Source: Primulina eburnea
Lineage: Eukaryota > Streptophyta > Magnoliopsida > Lamiales > Gesneriaceae
Length of the DNA: 64,000 bases
Assembly: GCF_022965805.1 (NCBI RefSeq)
Contig: NC_133104.1
Span: forward strand, 38,050,682-38,114,681
Reading direction: 5' to 3'
Part shown: positions 35,374-47,197 of the stretch, in pieces
Layout: the number at the start of each line of letters is the position of its first letter
Position numbering within the stretch: the first letter of the stretch is position 1
Notes under the pieces: generated by a model
The model's input: the letters and a program-made list of their open reading frames with translations, nothing else
Told to the model about the DNA's origin: nothing
Database searches by the model: none
Position numbers and translations under genes: made by a program

Positions 35374-36660
35374 ATGTCTGGAGGTGGAATCCACCCCAAT
35401 CCAATGGCTATCTTTCATAGGGAGTATTTCCTGGTGTGGCAAAGCCATTACTCTGTTCACTTGGGCCTACTCATCATGAAGATTTTAGCTTGCAGTGCAA
35501 TTTTCTCTATTTTTTGTTTCAATCACTTAGGACAGGATCGTGTATCTGTTGTCATCTCTAAGACCAACATGGGCACAGACTGTCAAGTTTATGTGTTATT
35601 TTTTGCTTCCGATTTTTCTCTTGATGTGTGTGCTTTGTGAGCCCATCATAGCATTTTTTAAAATTACCACTTGTAGTCATATAAGCTGTTGACTCACTCG
35701 GCCATATAGTGGTCATATAAGCTGTTCACTCGCTTGATTGTAAAAAGTTCAGCATTTTGAGCTATGGTCTGTGGACTAGTTATATGTACAAAATCTGTTT
35801 ATTATTGAAAGTGTGGAGACATCGACTATTGACGAGTCAGGTTCCTTGTGGATATGGTTTGATACACAATGCATTGTTTGACATTTGATTTAATACAAAA
35901 TGCAGTCTGTGGACAAGTTATGTTTCCTTTTTGAAAATAGGAAATCTATTTATTATTGGAAGTTTGGAAACATTGATTATTGACGAGTCAAATTCCTTGT
36001 GGATATGGTTGATACAAAATGCATTGTTTGACATTCGATTTAATTTTCTCTGCAGTGGAATTATCTTGGTGATGGTAGCTGGTACATGTGGCGAACTAGT
36101 TAAGATCTGCTCCTGGTTCAGGCACAATTTTTTGGATAGTTCTGTACTGAATTCCACTGTAAAAAGAGCTTGTAAGGAAGTGTTTGCTTTTGTTCGTGAG
36201 TTGACTTTTATATGTATGATGACTTGGTTTGGGAATGTAATGCATTTGGTGAGTTCCGGCTTTTTTTTTGGCTTATCAAGTGTCTTATCCATTGTTATTC
36301 AAGGAGTTCTAAGCTTTCTTGGTTCTTCAATGCTTCACAAGATCCACAAAATTATCGTCTGTTTAGAACTAGTGAATCGTATTCATCTAGTAGCATCACT
36401 ATAGCACGATAGCAATTCAAAGATATAATTGTTGCTTTACAGAAATGGTCTTGCCCTCTAATCACTGGCTCCCTATAAAATTAACATCATTTGCTCCTGT
36501 AGTTTTAATGTTATATAGTTTAAAGGCGGCCTGAAATCGAAGAGTTCAAAGCTACTTTAGGAGGTGACTGGTTTGGAGATGAACCCAATCCTCGTAATCT
36601 TGGAGCAGCTGTTGCACAAGCAATGGCACTAACTGGTCCACCACTAAGGCCTGCATCATT
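35374..36660 (+). pseudogene. Exon-like remnants of an unrecognised gene
   Basis: Four stretches read like real protein but in different frames: about 35374-35481 (MSGGGIHPNPMAIFHREYF ...), 36056-36102 after a good CTCTGCAG acceptor (WNYLGDGSWYMWRTS), 36212-36405 (YDDLVWECNAFGEFR and NASQDPQNYRLFRTSE, separated by a less convincing part), and 36524-36655 (EEFKATLGGDWFGDEPNP and AQAMALTGPPLRPAS). I do not recognise the family. I could not join them with clean GT-AG borders, so it is either a decayed gene or one whose exons I have misplaced. A tandem duplication fills the gap between the first two. Confidence 0.4.
35768..36044. repeat. Tandem duplication of about 130-140 bp
   Basis: 35768-35894 and 35906-36044 share CTGTGGAC, TTTATTATTG, ATTGACGAGTCA, TTCCTTGTGGATATGGTT and GCATTGTTTGACATT in the same order. 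The second copy ends at the acceptor before 36056. Confidence 0.85.
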
Positions 36661-37687
36661 CTCTATAACCAAAATACGAAGTTTTGTAAAATGTATCTAT
36701 ATGATAGTGAATGCTCGGACATAAAAAACTGCCAAATACATAGGATATTTTATTTTTTAACTTTGGTCATTCGAGAAGGTTATTTTTTTAAATAAACAGT
36801 TGACGAATGTTATTTTGTAAATTTCCCCCAAATAGTCATGGACAACGTCAGCGGCTTGACGCACGAGAACTTCTCTGAAAGTCACTCACCCCAGTACTAC
36901 TATTACTCACACAATTAACACAAGATCCCCCAAGAAGTATATAAATTTATTTCTTGGGAGAATTGAATTCATTACCTCGTTCTAATACCAATTGTTAGGA
37001 TCAAACGCTCACCATTAGACCAAAAGTTATAGCTGTTAGCCAAGGTGCAACTTTATTTCATTATACCCGTGGCAGCGCAGAGTGCACTTACTTAGGTGTT
37101 AATGAGTCAGGCTGTGAGGCCCATGAGTCCGGAGATATGCGTTTCTATCTGTTGGTGTTATCTCATATCCCTTAGAGATTAGTATTATCATTTCCATACT
37201 ACCGACCTTGTCCTCAGAAAAAAGATAATATTATCCGTTAAGATCTGACACTTCCCAAGAGCTCATTAATCCCAATACTATTCTCACTCAAGAAAACTTA
37301 AGCCAAAACTTTGCTAAGCTGAATGTATGACTATACATATACGGGATTAAAATTGAAAGGATAAAAAAATTATATTAGAGCTGTACGTGAAGCGAAAGTG
37401 GAGGATACAACTTTATTAAATGCAATTTGTTTTGTACGTGTATATTTCCAGGATTTTCAACTGCTGATACTGGCAGCATTGTGAATGGTTGTGTATATAT
37501 ATATCTGCACCAAATCATCATAATTAATATGAGAATATAAAAGAACCAGCTCAAGGATTCGTGATAAAATAACTGGCTCTATGTAACGAACACATGTATC
37601 CATCCCGCAGGCTTCCTGCAATTATCTGCTTCATAAAATGGCCCTTTTTAGCATGAAAATGGCATCATAAAATTAGAGTAAATTAGC
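36661..37687. other. Intergenic DNA with LTR-like remnant
   Basis: No gene. At 36983-36993 AATACCAATTGTTAGGATC resembles a reversed tRNA-Met primer site next to an LTR edge (TGTTAGGATC). The following 300 bp, to about 37330, may be a degraded LTR on the minus strand. A copy of the missing DUF1997 last exon was looked for here on the minus strand and not found. Confidence 0.4.
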
Positions 37688-39770
37688 TCAAGTAACAACC
37701 TCAAGGGCAAGATTTAACTTCACATCGAAGGCCAAATATGGTCTAGCATCAACAGTTTCCCATTTTATATGATTCCTCATGAAAGCTGCAAAGATTTAAA
37801 AACAAACTGTGGAGTTACAATCCAATGAACATCACTATGATGCAGAACGACAAGAGTAAGATTCGTTTTCTCAAAATTTAGAAACTATATCGAAATTAAA
37901 TGTACCTGAGAAGTGTTCATTCTGGCGTTCCATTACATCAGAACCCTCAAACTGCAATCCACAAAAGTTCAACATGATGTAAAGAAAAATGACTCCGACC
38001 AAATAGATACGCAGCACAAGATTGAACAAATCTTTATAACTGCACTCAAAGATGTAGTCGGAGGTCTTGTTATCATTCAAATTTTTTAAACAATACAGGA
38101 GTTCAAACAGTGAGATTTGATTGTTGTGTCAAACAGGACAACGGTGGCAGTTGGTGCTACCCAACAAAATGCATCAACCAAAATATATTACAAAGATGGT
38201 GGGGGATTGAACCTGAACTCTTGTACAAATTTGGAACCACTAAGTGAACCAAAAGACAATTCTACTTCTCTCTCATTATCCTATGCTTACCTCGCAAGAC
38301 AACATCTCGACTATGCAATCTTCACTTGTTGGAGTTACTTGCAAGTCTAAAACCGGTGCAACCTCAAAATTGAAAAATTTAATCTGCGGCAGCATGCACC
38401 TGTGTATATCTGATATCAAATTCACCGCAACAGTCTTGGTACAAGGGACACAGCAATTATATAACATGACACAATTTTATCTGCTGGTACTAATCAGAAA
38501 ATAAGTTTTATAGGAGTCACCTATACACCTGTATTAATACTCCATCAATCAAGTTGTGCGTAAAAGTAAAAGTAATCTTAACTCAATGCTTTTTTAACCA
38601 ATATACTGTGGTATTTCAAGAGGGGACACAATGAAAACTGGTTTCACAACTTTTCCGAATAAAACATTATTTTTCAGTTAAGATACTCCATATAAATTTG
38701 GTTACTAAACAGACACGAATAGTGCGTAGTCATGTATTAGGGACAAAAAGGTTGTAGCTTTTGAATCACGTAACAGTGAGAGGTGTCATATTAAGCAATA
38801 TTTCAGTCACTTGGTTACATGCACACCAAGAGCAAACGGAGAAATTAGAAATTCTAAAAAAAATAGTTTGTGATGCCTGAGATGGATTAAACAGAAATGC
38901 AAGGATGGTGGTCTCTCAAATGAAAATAGTTCAAATTCACATGTAATATACCATAAGTTCCCCCTTAAGAAAGTATAATAATTCCATCCCAACAATTATC
39001 AAGGGTCCATCCCTTCAAGGTGAGAAATTCTCCACAATTCACGTATCAAATGTTACTAAAATTACAGATTTCACCACCCTTGTTGCAGAACTTCATCAAA
39101 CACTTGCTTAGCAATGGATGAGGAAATTTCACATTTCAAGCCCAAGAATGCTATCATTTACTACGTTCAATTTATGTGTCCAGTCTAATAATATCATCAT
39201 ACATCAAGAAAAATGAAGCGAAACTATAATAATGAATTACCTAAAAACATCGGAATCAAGGGACTCACAACTCTGCAAGGCCCTTCTATTCAAGATTGCT
39301 TCAATCCCAGAAGGATGGCTAAAAAAATTACTAATATGGCAAATGCTATTTCCACCATAAGCATCAGCATAATCAGGGAGCTTCACTCTCTCCTTCTTTC
39401 TTGCAGAAAGATTTGCACTCTTAGCGTTAAACTGTGACAACTTCGCTTACTTGATACTCACTGTCATCCCCCCATGTCTCCTCCTATAGAATTACACTAA
39501 ATACTCAATCTTTAGCCCAAAATAAAAAGAAAGAAAAGAAAAAAGGACTCAATCATTAATCTGTAGCTCTTCGAGCTTAAAAAAATTCAATTTGAAGCAT
39601 TATTTTCTAACAAGACGAGTGTCACTCTCGTTCCTCTTTGTCCCAGCACAAACACACACAAGAAAATACGACTGAAAGGGTATAAAATACCTGGTTGTGG
39701 AGGTGAAGGATTCTTGAAAAAGATGGCCAAGTAATGGAGAAGATGCAGAGTGGTACTTAGTTGATGCCAT
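37688..39770 (-). pseudogene. DUF1997-like gene, unit 1: five exons in frame, last exon missing
   Basis: Minus-strand exons: 39691-39770 (ATG at 39768-39770), 39241-39399, 38291-38399, 37906-37951 and 37700-37785, all with GT-AG borders and matching phases. The product has a Ser/Thr-rich N-terminus like a transit peptide, then KKERVKLPDY, FFSHPSGIEAIL, IKFFNFEVAPVLDLQV and ERQNEHFSAF, the order of motifs in plant DUF1997 proteins. After the fifth exon the frame meets a stop at 37688-37690 (LALE-VVT), giving about 163 residues. I would expect one more exon of about 60-80 residues and see none. The gene may be truncated, or the exon may lie further left beyond inserted DNA. This is the only copy with a correct frame in exon 2. 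Confidence 0.65.
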
Positions 39771-40995
39771 CAATATTATATAGCTTGTAGTAATTTACAG
39801 TGCCACAGATGAACAGAAGAGGAAACAAAAAGGTCGAGTTTTCTACAAATTTCTATATCCATCGTCTCAATAGAAATATTTTGCTTGATCCTTCAAAGTA
39901 GTAGGCCTTAAAGCATTATATTGGATTATCAAAAACAAAAAGCCAAATTTTGTTTTTAAATAAAATCATGGGGACTTGAAGCATACGAGCATTTTTTTGG
40001 TTCCTTTTACTTTCAGATTTTGTAGAATAAATGTTAATTTTATGAAATTTTCAAAACTTGTCCCAAGTGTATGCAATCTGTTCCTTGTTTATTTAACCAA
40101 CCTAAACATACGCAAGACTAGAATTAAATGGAACTAATTTTTGACAAAAATCAAATCATGGAATACGGAAACAGAAAACTCGAATCCATTTGGGGAGGGC
40201 AAAAACTTGTGTGAGACGGTCTCACACGTCGTATTTTGTGAGACAGATCTTTTATTTAGATAATCCTGGCGATTCGGTGTTCGTCTTTCTTCAATTCCTA
40301 ACTCCACAAGACCACAAAGCCACCACCATACAGAAAGACTTAAATAAAAAAATTTAATAGCCAATGGTGTGTTGGTATTAAGAACAAGTACCGGTTAAAA
40401 CAGAATCGAACTAAAAAATATATTTCAATAAAAAATGTAGCATAAAAATTGAATAAGATAAATTTAAATTTATTTATCAAAATAAATTATTTGTACTACT
40501 ATCGTCTGGTAAAATTTATTATGATTTTGTAATATTTATCTCCTAAACTTTATTAAAAAAATTAATAATAATATATTTTAATATAAATAAAAATCCATTT
40601 ATGCTAAAATCTGAAACCAAACCAAACCTACATATGCTTTTTTTAAAATAAAACCACACTTCCGAACTGACGAACCAAATTAACAGAATGCAATTGAATA
40701 ACCGATTGAATCAATGTTTTGCTCACCCTTGGCTTATTCCAAGGCACCAAATCTTGGGCTTTTTGAACATACATACAACGAAAAACAAATTGAGCGTTCT
40801 CAAGACATCACCATATAATACCTTAACAAATGAAAAGCTCAAACGATTCATGGTTATTCTCTCTTTGTTTATGACACATAAAATAACATTTAAGACCTAA
40901 TTTCAAGATCAAGTACTGGTTGCTACGCAGAATAAAACTCGAACAGAAATTCTTCTCCATTTTTCAGATTAGCGATCATGTAGTTACTGAGAATT

Positions 40996-42115
40996 TTAGT
41001 GTCGATTTCTACGACCAACTTTTCCTTTACCCTTGCCCTTTTTTCCGCCCTTCTTTTTATTCCCTTCACCAATAGCATGCTTGATGTCTCTGTCATTAAC
41101 TTGAGGAGTGGAACGATGTAGCAGGTGGTTGACATCAAGGACGCCATTTCTGAAGTGACCTTCAATTGTCCTGAACACTCGGTCCCCTGGTCGACGCCTC
41201 TCTATTGCCTTTTTAGTGGAACTGCTACTAGTATAAACTCCAAATCTTCTTAGGATGGCATTCTGAAATAACAATTGCTTAGCAATGTCATCGTTGAAAA
41301 GCACGATGTTACATAATCACAGCCAGGGATAAAACTGAAGAAAATGTTGGCAGGTAACCTCTTCAAGCATTTTTCCTTCTCTTTCCTTCTGGTTCTTCAT
41401 TGCAACCCGTGCCACGCTAAGCGGTAAGCGATGTCTCTTTGGGGGCTGTTAAAGAAACATACAGTTAATATATGAACATTCCAAGCTCAATTATGAAGCA
41501 ACAACCCAAGGACAAGCAAAGTCACCTTTCCACCTAGAGAGACTACTTTCCTGTTCTCCAAGTCCTTCTTTTGTTTCCATGTCATATGAGAGGATTCTGA
41601 AGTACATTCAAGTAGGTAACAACATTAATTCAGTGTATATTTTGGAAACAAAAACACCCTCAATTTGGGATCTATTAAATGTCTAGTTTGCAGTTTCGAG
41701 AAATAGAGAATAGGTTGAACCACATAATATTTGAAACAACGAATTTCTGGGGTAATAGTACACATCTTCATTAATAAATCAATTAATAAATCAATAAATC
41801 AAAATCAAAACAGTGTGAAACAAAGCAGTGATTCCCCCAACGTATAAAATGCGACAGAAGTGAAATCTCCGTAACAAGAATACCAAAGGAAACCATCTTC
41901 AAGCCGAAGAGGTCAGTCAGGTTGCAACAACTTTCTAAGAAATTTTAAAGACTATATGAAACAAACATTATATAGGAATATAAAAAATATTAAATGTTCG
42001 AAATACCCAAAAACTCAATATCTTTCAGGATAGACTTGATATCCACTTTTGGTTCCTTGGAATCCTCAGCAGCAGCAGAAGATCGTGCATTGGCTCCTCG
42101 CCCCTTCTTAGCCAT
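40996..42115 (-). CDS. DUF4602 (C1orf131-like) nucleolar protein, copy A
   Basis: Four minus-strand exons: 42007-42115, 41526-41596, 41359-41445 and 40996-41262; all borders GT-AG, phases match, 177 residues. Motifs in order: MAKKGRGANARSS, VDIKSILKDIEFL, SSHMTWKQKKDLENRKVVSLGGK, PLSVARVAMKNQKERE, KMLEENAILRRFG, GHFRNGVLDVNHLL, then a Lys/Gly-rich tail that should drive nuclear or nucleolar targeting. This fits the DUF4602 family, whose human member C1orf131 is part of the small-subunit processome; a role in early ribosome assembly is inferred. A telo-box and a TGGGCC site upstream fit such a role. The family call is from memory of motifs and is the weakest part; the gene model is strong because copy B keeps the same exons. 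Confidence 0.75.
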
Positions 42116-42578
42116 TTATATCCTTCTTCTTAGTTGCAAAGATGAAAGGAAAACAAAAAAAATAACAGCCTAATTCAGCAAAATAATTCGAGAGAAAATA
42201 AATATAAAATGTTCTGTCCATAATAAACAACAAACATTATAACGTCCATGAATTGCTCACAAAAAGATTCATAGTAAATATACCATAACATTATGCATAA
42301 CGAAAGGAAGTTCTCACAGAATAGCACAAGAACAAGAATGAACCACACACTGAGACAATTCCCCAAATTGAAAACAAGATCGGTGAATAGCAAAGAAAAA
42401 AAAACTTTTGTCACATCAACTGTCACGTTTCGCCCTTTTTCCATCAAATATAGCATAACCAATCACATGTTTTATCACATTGGATGTCATGAAACAAGTT
42501 TAAGCTGAATTTTCCCACCTTAATTATCAAATTAAACCATTTGTCTCCAACTACAGTTATGTTTTCCCCTAACTGGCA

Positions 42579-42587
42579 AAACCCTAA
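42579..42587 (-). promoter_or_regulatory. Telo-box upstream of DUF4602 copy A
   Basis: AAACCCTAA on the plus strand (TTAGGGTTT towards the gene), about 465 bp before the ATG. TGGGCC (minus) lies at 42759-42764. The matching places in copies B and C have changed. Confidence 0.6.
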
Positions 42588-42852
42588 CAAAAAAACACAA
42601 TCCTTTGTGAAGTTATCAGCGAGATTTTTTAACAATCCAAATATGTACACAGAAAACCTGAAAGACGCATCGTTCGGAAAGGCAAAACCTAGAAATCTGA
42701 AACTAAACCTGAAAATCGAAATTCCGCCGCACGCCGAAAGCCGCCACTTTAGAACTGTGGCCCAACACATTAAATCAAATATGATGATGGCAGCACAATA
42801 ACTCATTCGGATATTGGACCAATCATTACTTCTCCAATGTATAATACGATTG

Positions 42853-42854
<2 letters not shown>

Positions 42855-42891
<37 letters not shown>
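42855..42891. repeat. TA repeat upstream of DUF4602 copy A
   Basis: About 37 bp of TA. The same place holds longer tracts in the other units (50256-50312 and 56247-56309). Confidence 0.9.
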
Positions 42892-42894
<3 letters not shown>

Positions 42895-43206
42895 GATAAA
42901 ATATATTGTGTTTGATATGATTTTAAATCGAAAAATTAATTTTGTGATTTGTATTATTATCGCCAAATTATCGTTATCATATGTTTATCATTACTAAATC
43001 GCTTAATATTTATAAAAGACTATATGGAAATAATTTGAATGGGATATATTACATAAATAAGTTCGGATACATTATATTAATCGTTAAATTAAATTGAATT
43101 AGAAATTGTAAAGAATTTGTTTTGTCATTATATTTTATTAATAAAAAATAAAAACTAATAAAATAAAAGTTTTACACTTGATTTTATTTACTTAATTATT
43201 TTACAG

Positions 43207-45345
43207 CACTACAAAAAAAGGGGCTAGCAAAACCGTCGCTAAAACTGGCTAAAATCATCGCTAAAACCATTAGGCGACGGTTGTAGCGACGGTTTGGTGG
43301 TCCGTAACCGGAGGTCGCGTCGCCTTCCTATACCGAAGGTTTCTCAATAACCGTTACCAATTAACTACGGTTTTAGCGAAAAACACCGTACCTTCACGAA
43401 GCTACGGTTTTTAATCTATCTAGTCAAAAAAATTCATTCTTGATTTACAAAATTAATAATATACTATGGTAAAATTCATAAATAAAATACTACGCAAAAA
43501 TTAAATATTAAATTTTTCGTAAAGATAACGCTTTAAAAACCTGACGTGCGCGGAGAAGATATGCAGATCCACGTAACGTTGTGAGATCACACCGAAGAGC
43601 AAATCTACGAAATTAATATGAAAAATGTTGGTACAAAAAAAAATAGAAACTGCAAAAAAATTGATAAGAGTTTCGGTACTACCAAGAAGAAAGGCGAAAA
43701 TAACGTGAAGGAAATGTTCGCGAACCACGGTATATATAGAATAATAGCGACGGGTTTTTTCTAAACCGTCGCCATTAGCTACAGTTTCGAAATAAACCGT
43801 CGCCAACAGCGACTGTTTTTGGATAACCGTCGCCGTTCAAGATCGGCGGCCGTGTTTTCATAACTGTCGCTAGTAGCGACAATACTTTCTTACAGTCGCT
43901 AATAGCGACGGTTTTAATCTAAATCGTCGCTTAAAGCGACTGTTATTTAAAACCGTCGCCGTTTGGATCGGCGACGGTTTATAGATACCGTCGCTAATAC
44001 AGCGACAGGTTATTCAGAAACCGTCGCTAACTTAGCGACGGTCTAATTAACACTCCGATCTGGATCGGCGACGGTTAATAGACACCGTCGCTAATACAGC
44101 GACAGGTTATTCAGAAACCGTCGCTCACTTAGCGACGGTTTAATAAACACTGTTGCTATTATAGCGACGGTTTACACTACAACTGTCGCTAATCCAACCG
44201 TTTTATGTACTCATATCAACAATAATTTGTTCTTAAAATCATTAGTTATAAATATTAATAATTAACTGATGTTAAATTTAGAACGAAATCTCTGGTTTAA
44301 TACCCAAAAATAACAAAAAATTTTTTTCCGTAACACCCACACCCACAAACAAAACAAATTAAAAGGATTATCCCAATCGAAAGCTCTTTTCACTAAATTG
44401 ATTATTGAGGTACTTCCAATAATTTGCTTAATCAATACATTATGTGTATCATGAAATAGATAATGTTTGCTCATCTAGGAGCAAGAAACTATGGTTTACA
44501 CTCTTTAATATTTTTTTATGAAAAAGAAATGTGAAATAAAAACTCTCTATTACACTAGCTTGGTATCTTTTGATAGTTTACTAATAATATATTTTTATAT
44601 TCACAATTGGATTATAAAATGCAAAACAAGAAACAAAAAAATTTTAATTCTTGGTTCAATAACTTGTCTAATTTTTTTGTTTTCGTAAACCAAATTTTCA
44701 AAGTTTTGTTTTGATATATAATTTTAATTTCGTTTATTTTGGTACAATTTTTGTATGACAACTACAAGTCAACAATTTTCTAATTTATGTATTTTTAATG
44801 ATATGTCGACATTTTTTAATGATAAGTCGTGATATATAGAACCATAGCGACGGTTTTTGCAAAACTCGTCGCCAGTAGCGACCGTTTTAATTCAAACTGT
44901 CGCCAATAGCGACGGATTATGATATAACCGTCGCAAATCTAGATTAACGACAGTTCGTGTACAACCGTCGCTATGTGCGACGGTTATTAAAAATCGTCGT
45001 TAACAGCGACTGTCGACTAAAACTGTCGCCACACATGGCAACGGGTAAAAAACATGTCGCCTAATATGGTGACAGACGTAAATATAAACGTCGCCAAAGG
45101 CCACAGTAAAAAATCACTTCGCAAAAAATAGCAATGGTTTGCCCGATCTGTCGCAATATTAGCGACGGTTTTATGATAAACATTTGCTACAGTAGCGACG
45201 GGTCTAGATAAACCGTCGCTAACTTTAATAGGCGACGATTTTAATAAAACCGTCGCTTACATGGCGACGGTTAATCAAAAACCGTCGCTATAATAGCGAC
45301 GGTTTATCATAAAACCGTCGCTAAGCCACCCCTTTTTTTGTACTA
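43207..45345. mobile_element. Non-autonomous CACTA element, unit 1
   Basis: Begins CACTACAAAAAAAGG and ends in a decayed form of TTTTTTTGTAGTG (GTACTA). CAG flanks both sides (43204-43206 and 45346-45348). Both ends carry dozens of GCGACGGTT / AACCGTCGC words, the sub-terminal repeats to which CACTA proteins bind. No transposase gene. Compared with the copies at 50624 and 56631, its middle part (about 43735-44731) is different and holds an extra repeat array. Confidence 0.88.
43967..44150. repeat. Tandem repeat of about 96 bp inside CACTA unit 1
   Basis: Two copies start with GATCGGCGACGGTT near 43967 and 44063 and continue with CCGTCGCTAATACAGCGACA and GGTTATTCAGAAACCGTCGC; they differ at a few sites. 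Confidence 0.8.
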
Positions 45346-45488
45346 CAGTTGGTGCTACCCAACAAAATGCATCAACCAAAATATATTACAAAGACCGTGG
45401 GGGATTGAGCCTGAACTCTTATATAAATTTGGAACCACTAAGTGAACCAAAAGGCAATTCTACTTCTGTTTCATTATCCTATGCTTAC

Positions 45489-47197
45489 CTTGCAAGACAA
45501 CATCTCGACTATGCAATCTTCACTTGTTGGAGTTACTTGCAAGCAGGGACGGACCTATGCTTGGCCCGTCCTAGGTTGTAGACCAGCCCAATTTTTTTTT
45601 TACAAGGAGTTATAGAGATTCGAGCCAATTCTAATTTTTTTGGTAAATGTATACAAAGATTTAAGCACAGTCTAATTTTTTAAAAAATATCACAGTGCAA
45701 ATAACTTATAAAAGTTATATCTAGAATATTTATTTAACTTTCACAGTGAATAAATGTAGATTTTCAATATTTCAAAGGGGGTTTGGTACAGATAACTCAT
45801 AAAAGTGATAAAGTTATTTTATCAATTCTTTCATTTAATAGAATTTAATTTTGAAAGTACAATTAAAATAGATTAAAAATAGTTTTAAAATGTAAATTTT
45901 GAATCTAAGTGAAACTTGTCTTATATTACACCAGTTACATATTAATTTAAATAATATATAAATATTAAAAAATGATATTGATTAAACTTCATTTTTGAAA
46001 AGTAACTCTCCTATTTCGAATACGCTAAGAACAATAGTTTTTTTTTAAAAAAAAAATTACCAAGGTCATTCCGAATAAAACATTATTTTTTAGTCAAGAT
46101 ACTCCATATAAATTTGGTTACTAATTAAACAGACACGAATAGCGCGTAGTCATGTATTAGGGACAAAAAAGTTGTAGCTTTTGAATCACGTAACAGTGAG
46201 AGGTGTCATATTAAGCAATATTTCAGTCACTTGGTACATGCACACCAAGAGCAAACGGTGAAATTAGAAATTTTAAAGAAAATAGTTTGTGATGCCTGAG
46301 ATGGATTCAACAGAAATGCAAGGATGATGGTCTCTCAAACGAAAATAGTTCAAATTCACATGTAATATACCATAAGTTCCACCTTAAGAAAGTATAATAA
46401 TTCCCTCCCAACAATTATCAAGGGTCCATCCCCTTCAAGGTGAGAAATTATCCACAATCCACGTATCAAATGTTACTAAAATTACAGATTTCACCACCCT
46501 TGTTGCAGAACTTCATCAAACACTTGCTTACCAATGGAGGAGAAAATTTCACATTTCAAGCCCAAGAATGCTATCATTTACTACGTTCAATTTACGTGTC
46601 CAGTCTAATAATATCATCATACATCAAGAAAAATGAAGTGCAAATATAATAATGAATTACCTATAAACATTGGAATCAAGAGACACAACTCTGCAAGGCC
46701 CTTCTATTCAAGATTGCTTCAATCCCAGAAGGATGGCTAAAAAATTTACTAATATGGCAAATGCTATTGCCACCATAAGCATCAGCATAATCAGGGAGCT
46801 TCACGCTCTCCTTCTTTCTTGCACAAAAGATTTGTACTCTTAGCGTTTGACTCTGACAACTTCGCTTACTTTATACTCATTGTCATCCCCACATGTCTCC
46901 TCCTACAGAATTACACTAAATACTCAATCTTTAGCCAAAAAAAGAAAGAAAGAAAAGAAAAAGGACTCAAACGGGATAATCATTAATCAGTAGCTCTTCG
47001 AGCTCAAAAAAATTCAATTTGAAGCATTATTTTCTAACAAGACGTGTGTCACTCTCATCCCACTTTGTCCCAGCACAAACGCACACAAGAAAATACAACT
47101 GAAAGGGTATAAAATACCTGGTTGTGGAGGTGAAGGATTCTTGAAAAAGATGGTCAAGTAATGGAGAAGATGCATAGTGGTACTTAGTTGATGGCAT
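45489..47197 (-). pseudogene. DUF1997-like pseudogene, unit 2
   Basis: Exon 1 at 47118-47197 and exon 2 at 46661-46817 are present; exon 3 survives only as 45489-45543, after which foreign sequence begins. Exon 2 is 157 bp instead of 159: a 2-bp loss turns the reading after ALQSC into a stop two codons later. Exons 4 and 5 are absent because the block starts in intron 3. Confidence 0.8.
45544..46070. mobile_element. Sequence replacing part of DUF1997 exon 3 (units 2 and later)
   Basis: Starts CAGGGACGGACCTATG with a near inverse GGCCCGTCCT close by, a form common at ends of plant DNA transposons, followed by AT-rich DNA with poly-T and poly-A runs. No matching right end or duplication was found, so its class is open. 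The same insert occurs near 52482, 54197 and 58747. Confidence 0.4.

Larger units (their letters stand above)
38148..43206. repeat. Duplicated block, unit 1 (complete)
   Basis: Begins at CAG in intron 3 of the DUF1997-like gene and ends at CAG upstream of the DUF4602-like gene. The same sequence starts again at 45346 right after the CACTA element. Unlike the later units it has its original exon 3 and no CACTA on its left. Confidence 0.88.

Noticed and set aside
42541..42801. Plus-strand ORF of 86 codons repeated at 55931 and partly at 49961
   Set aside because: It lies antisense to the promoter and leader of the DUF4602 gene and its conservation is explained by the recent duplication; in copy B it is broken.
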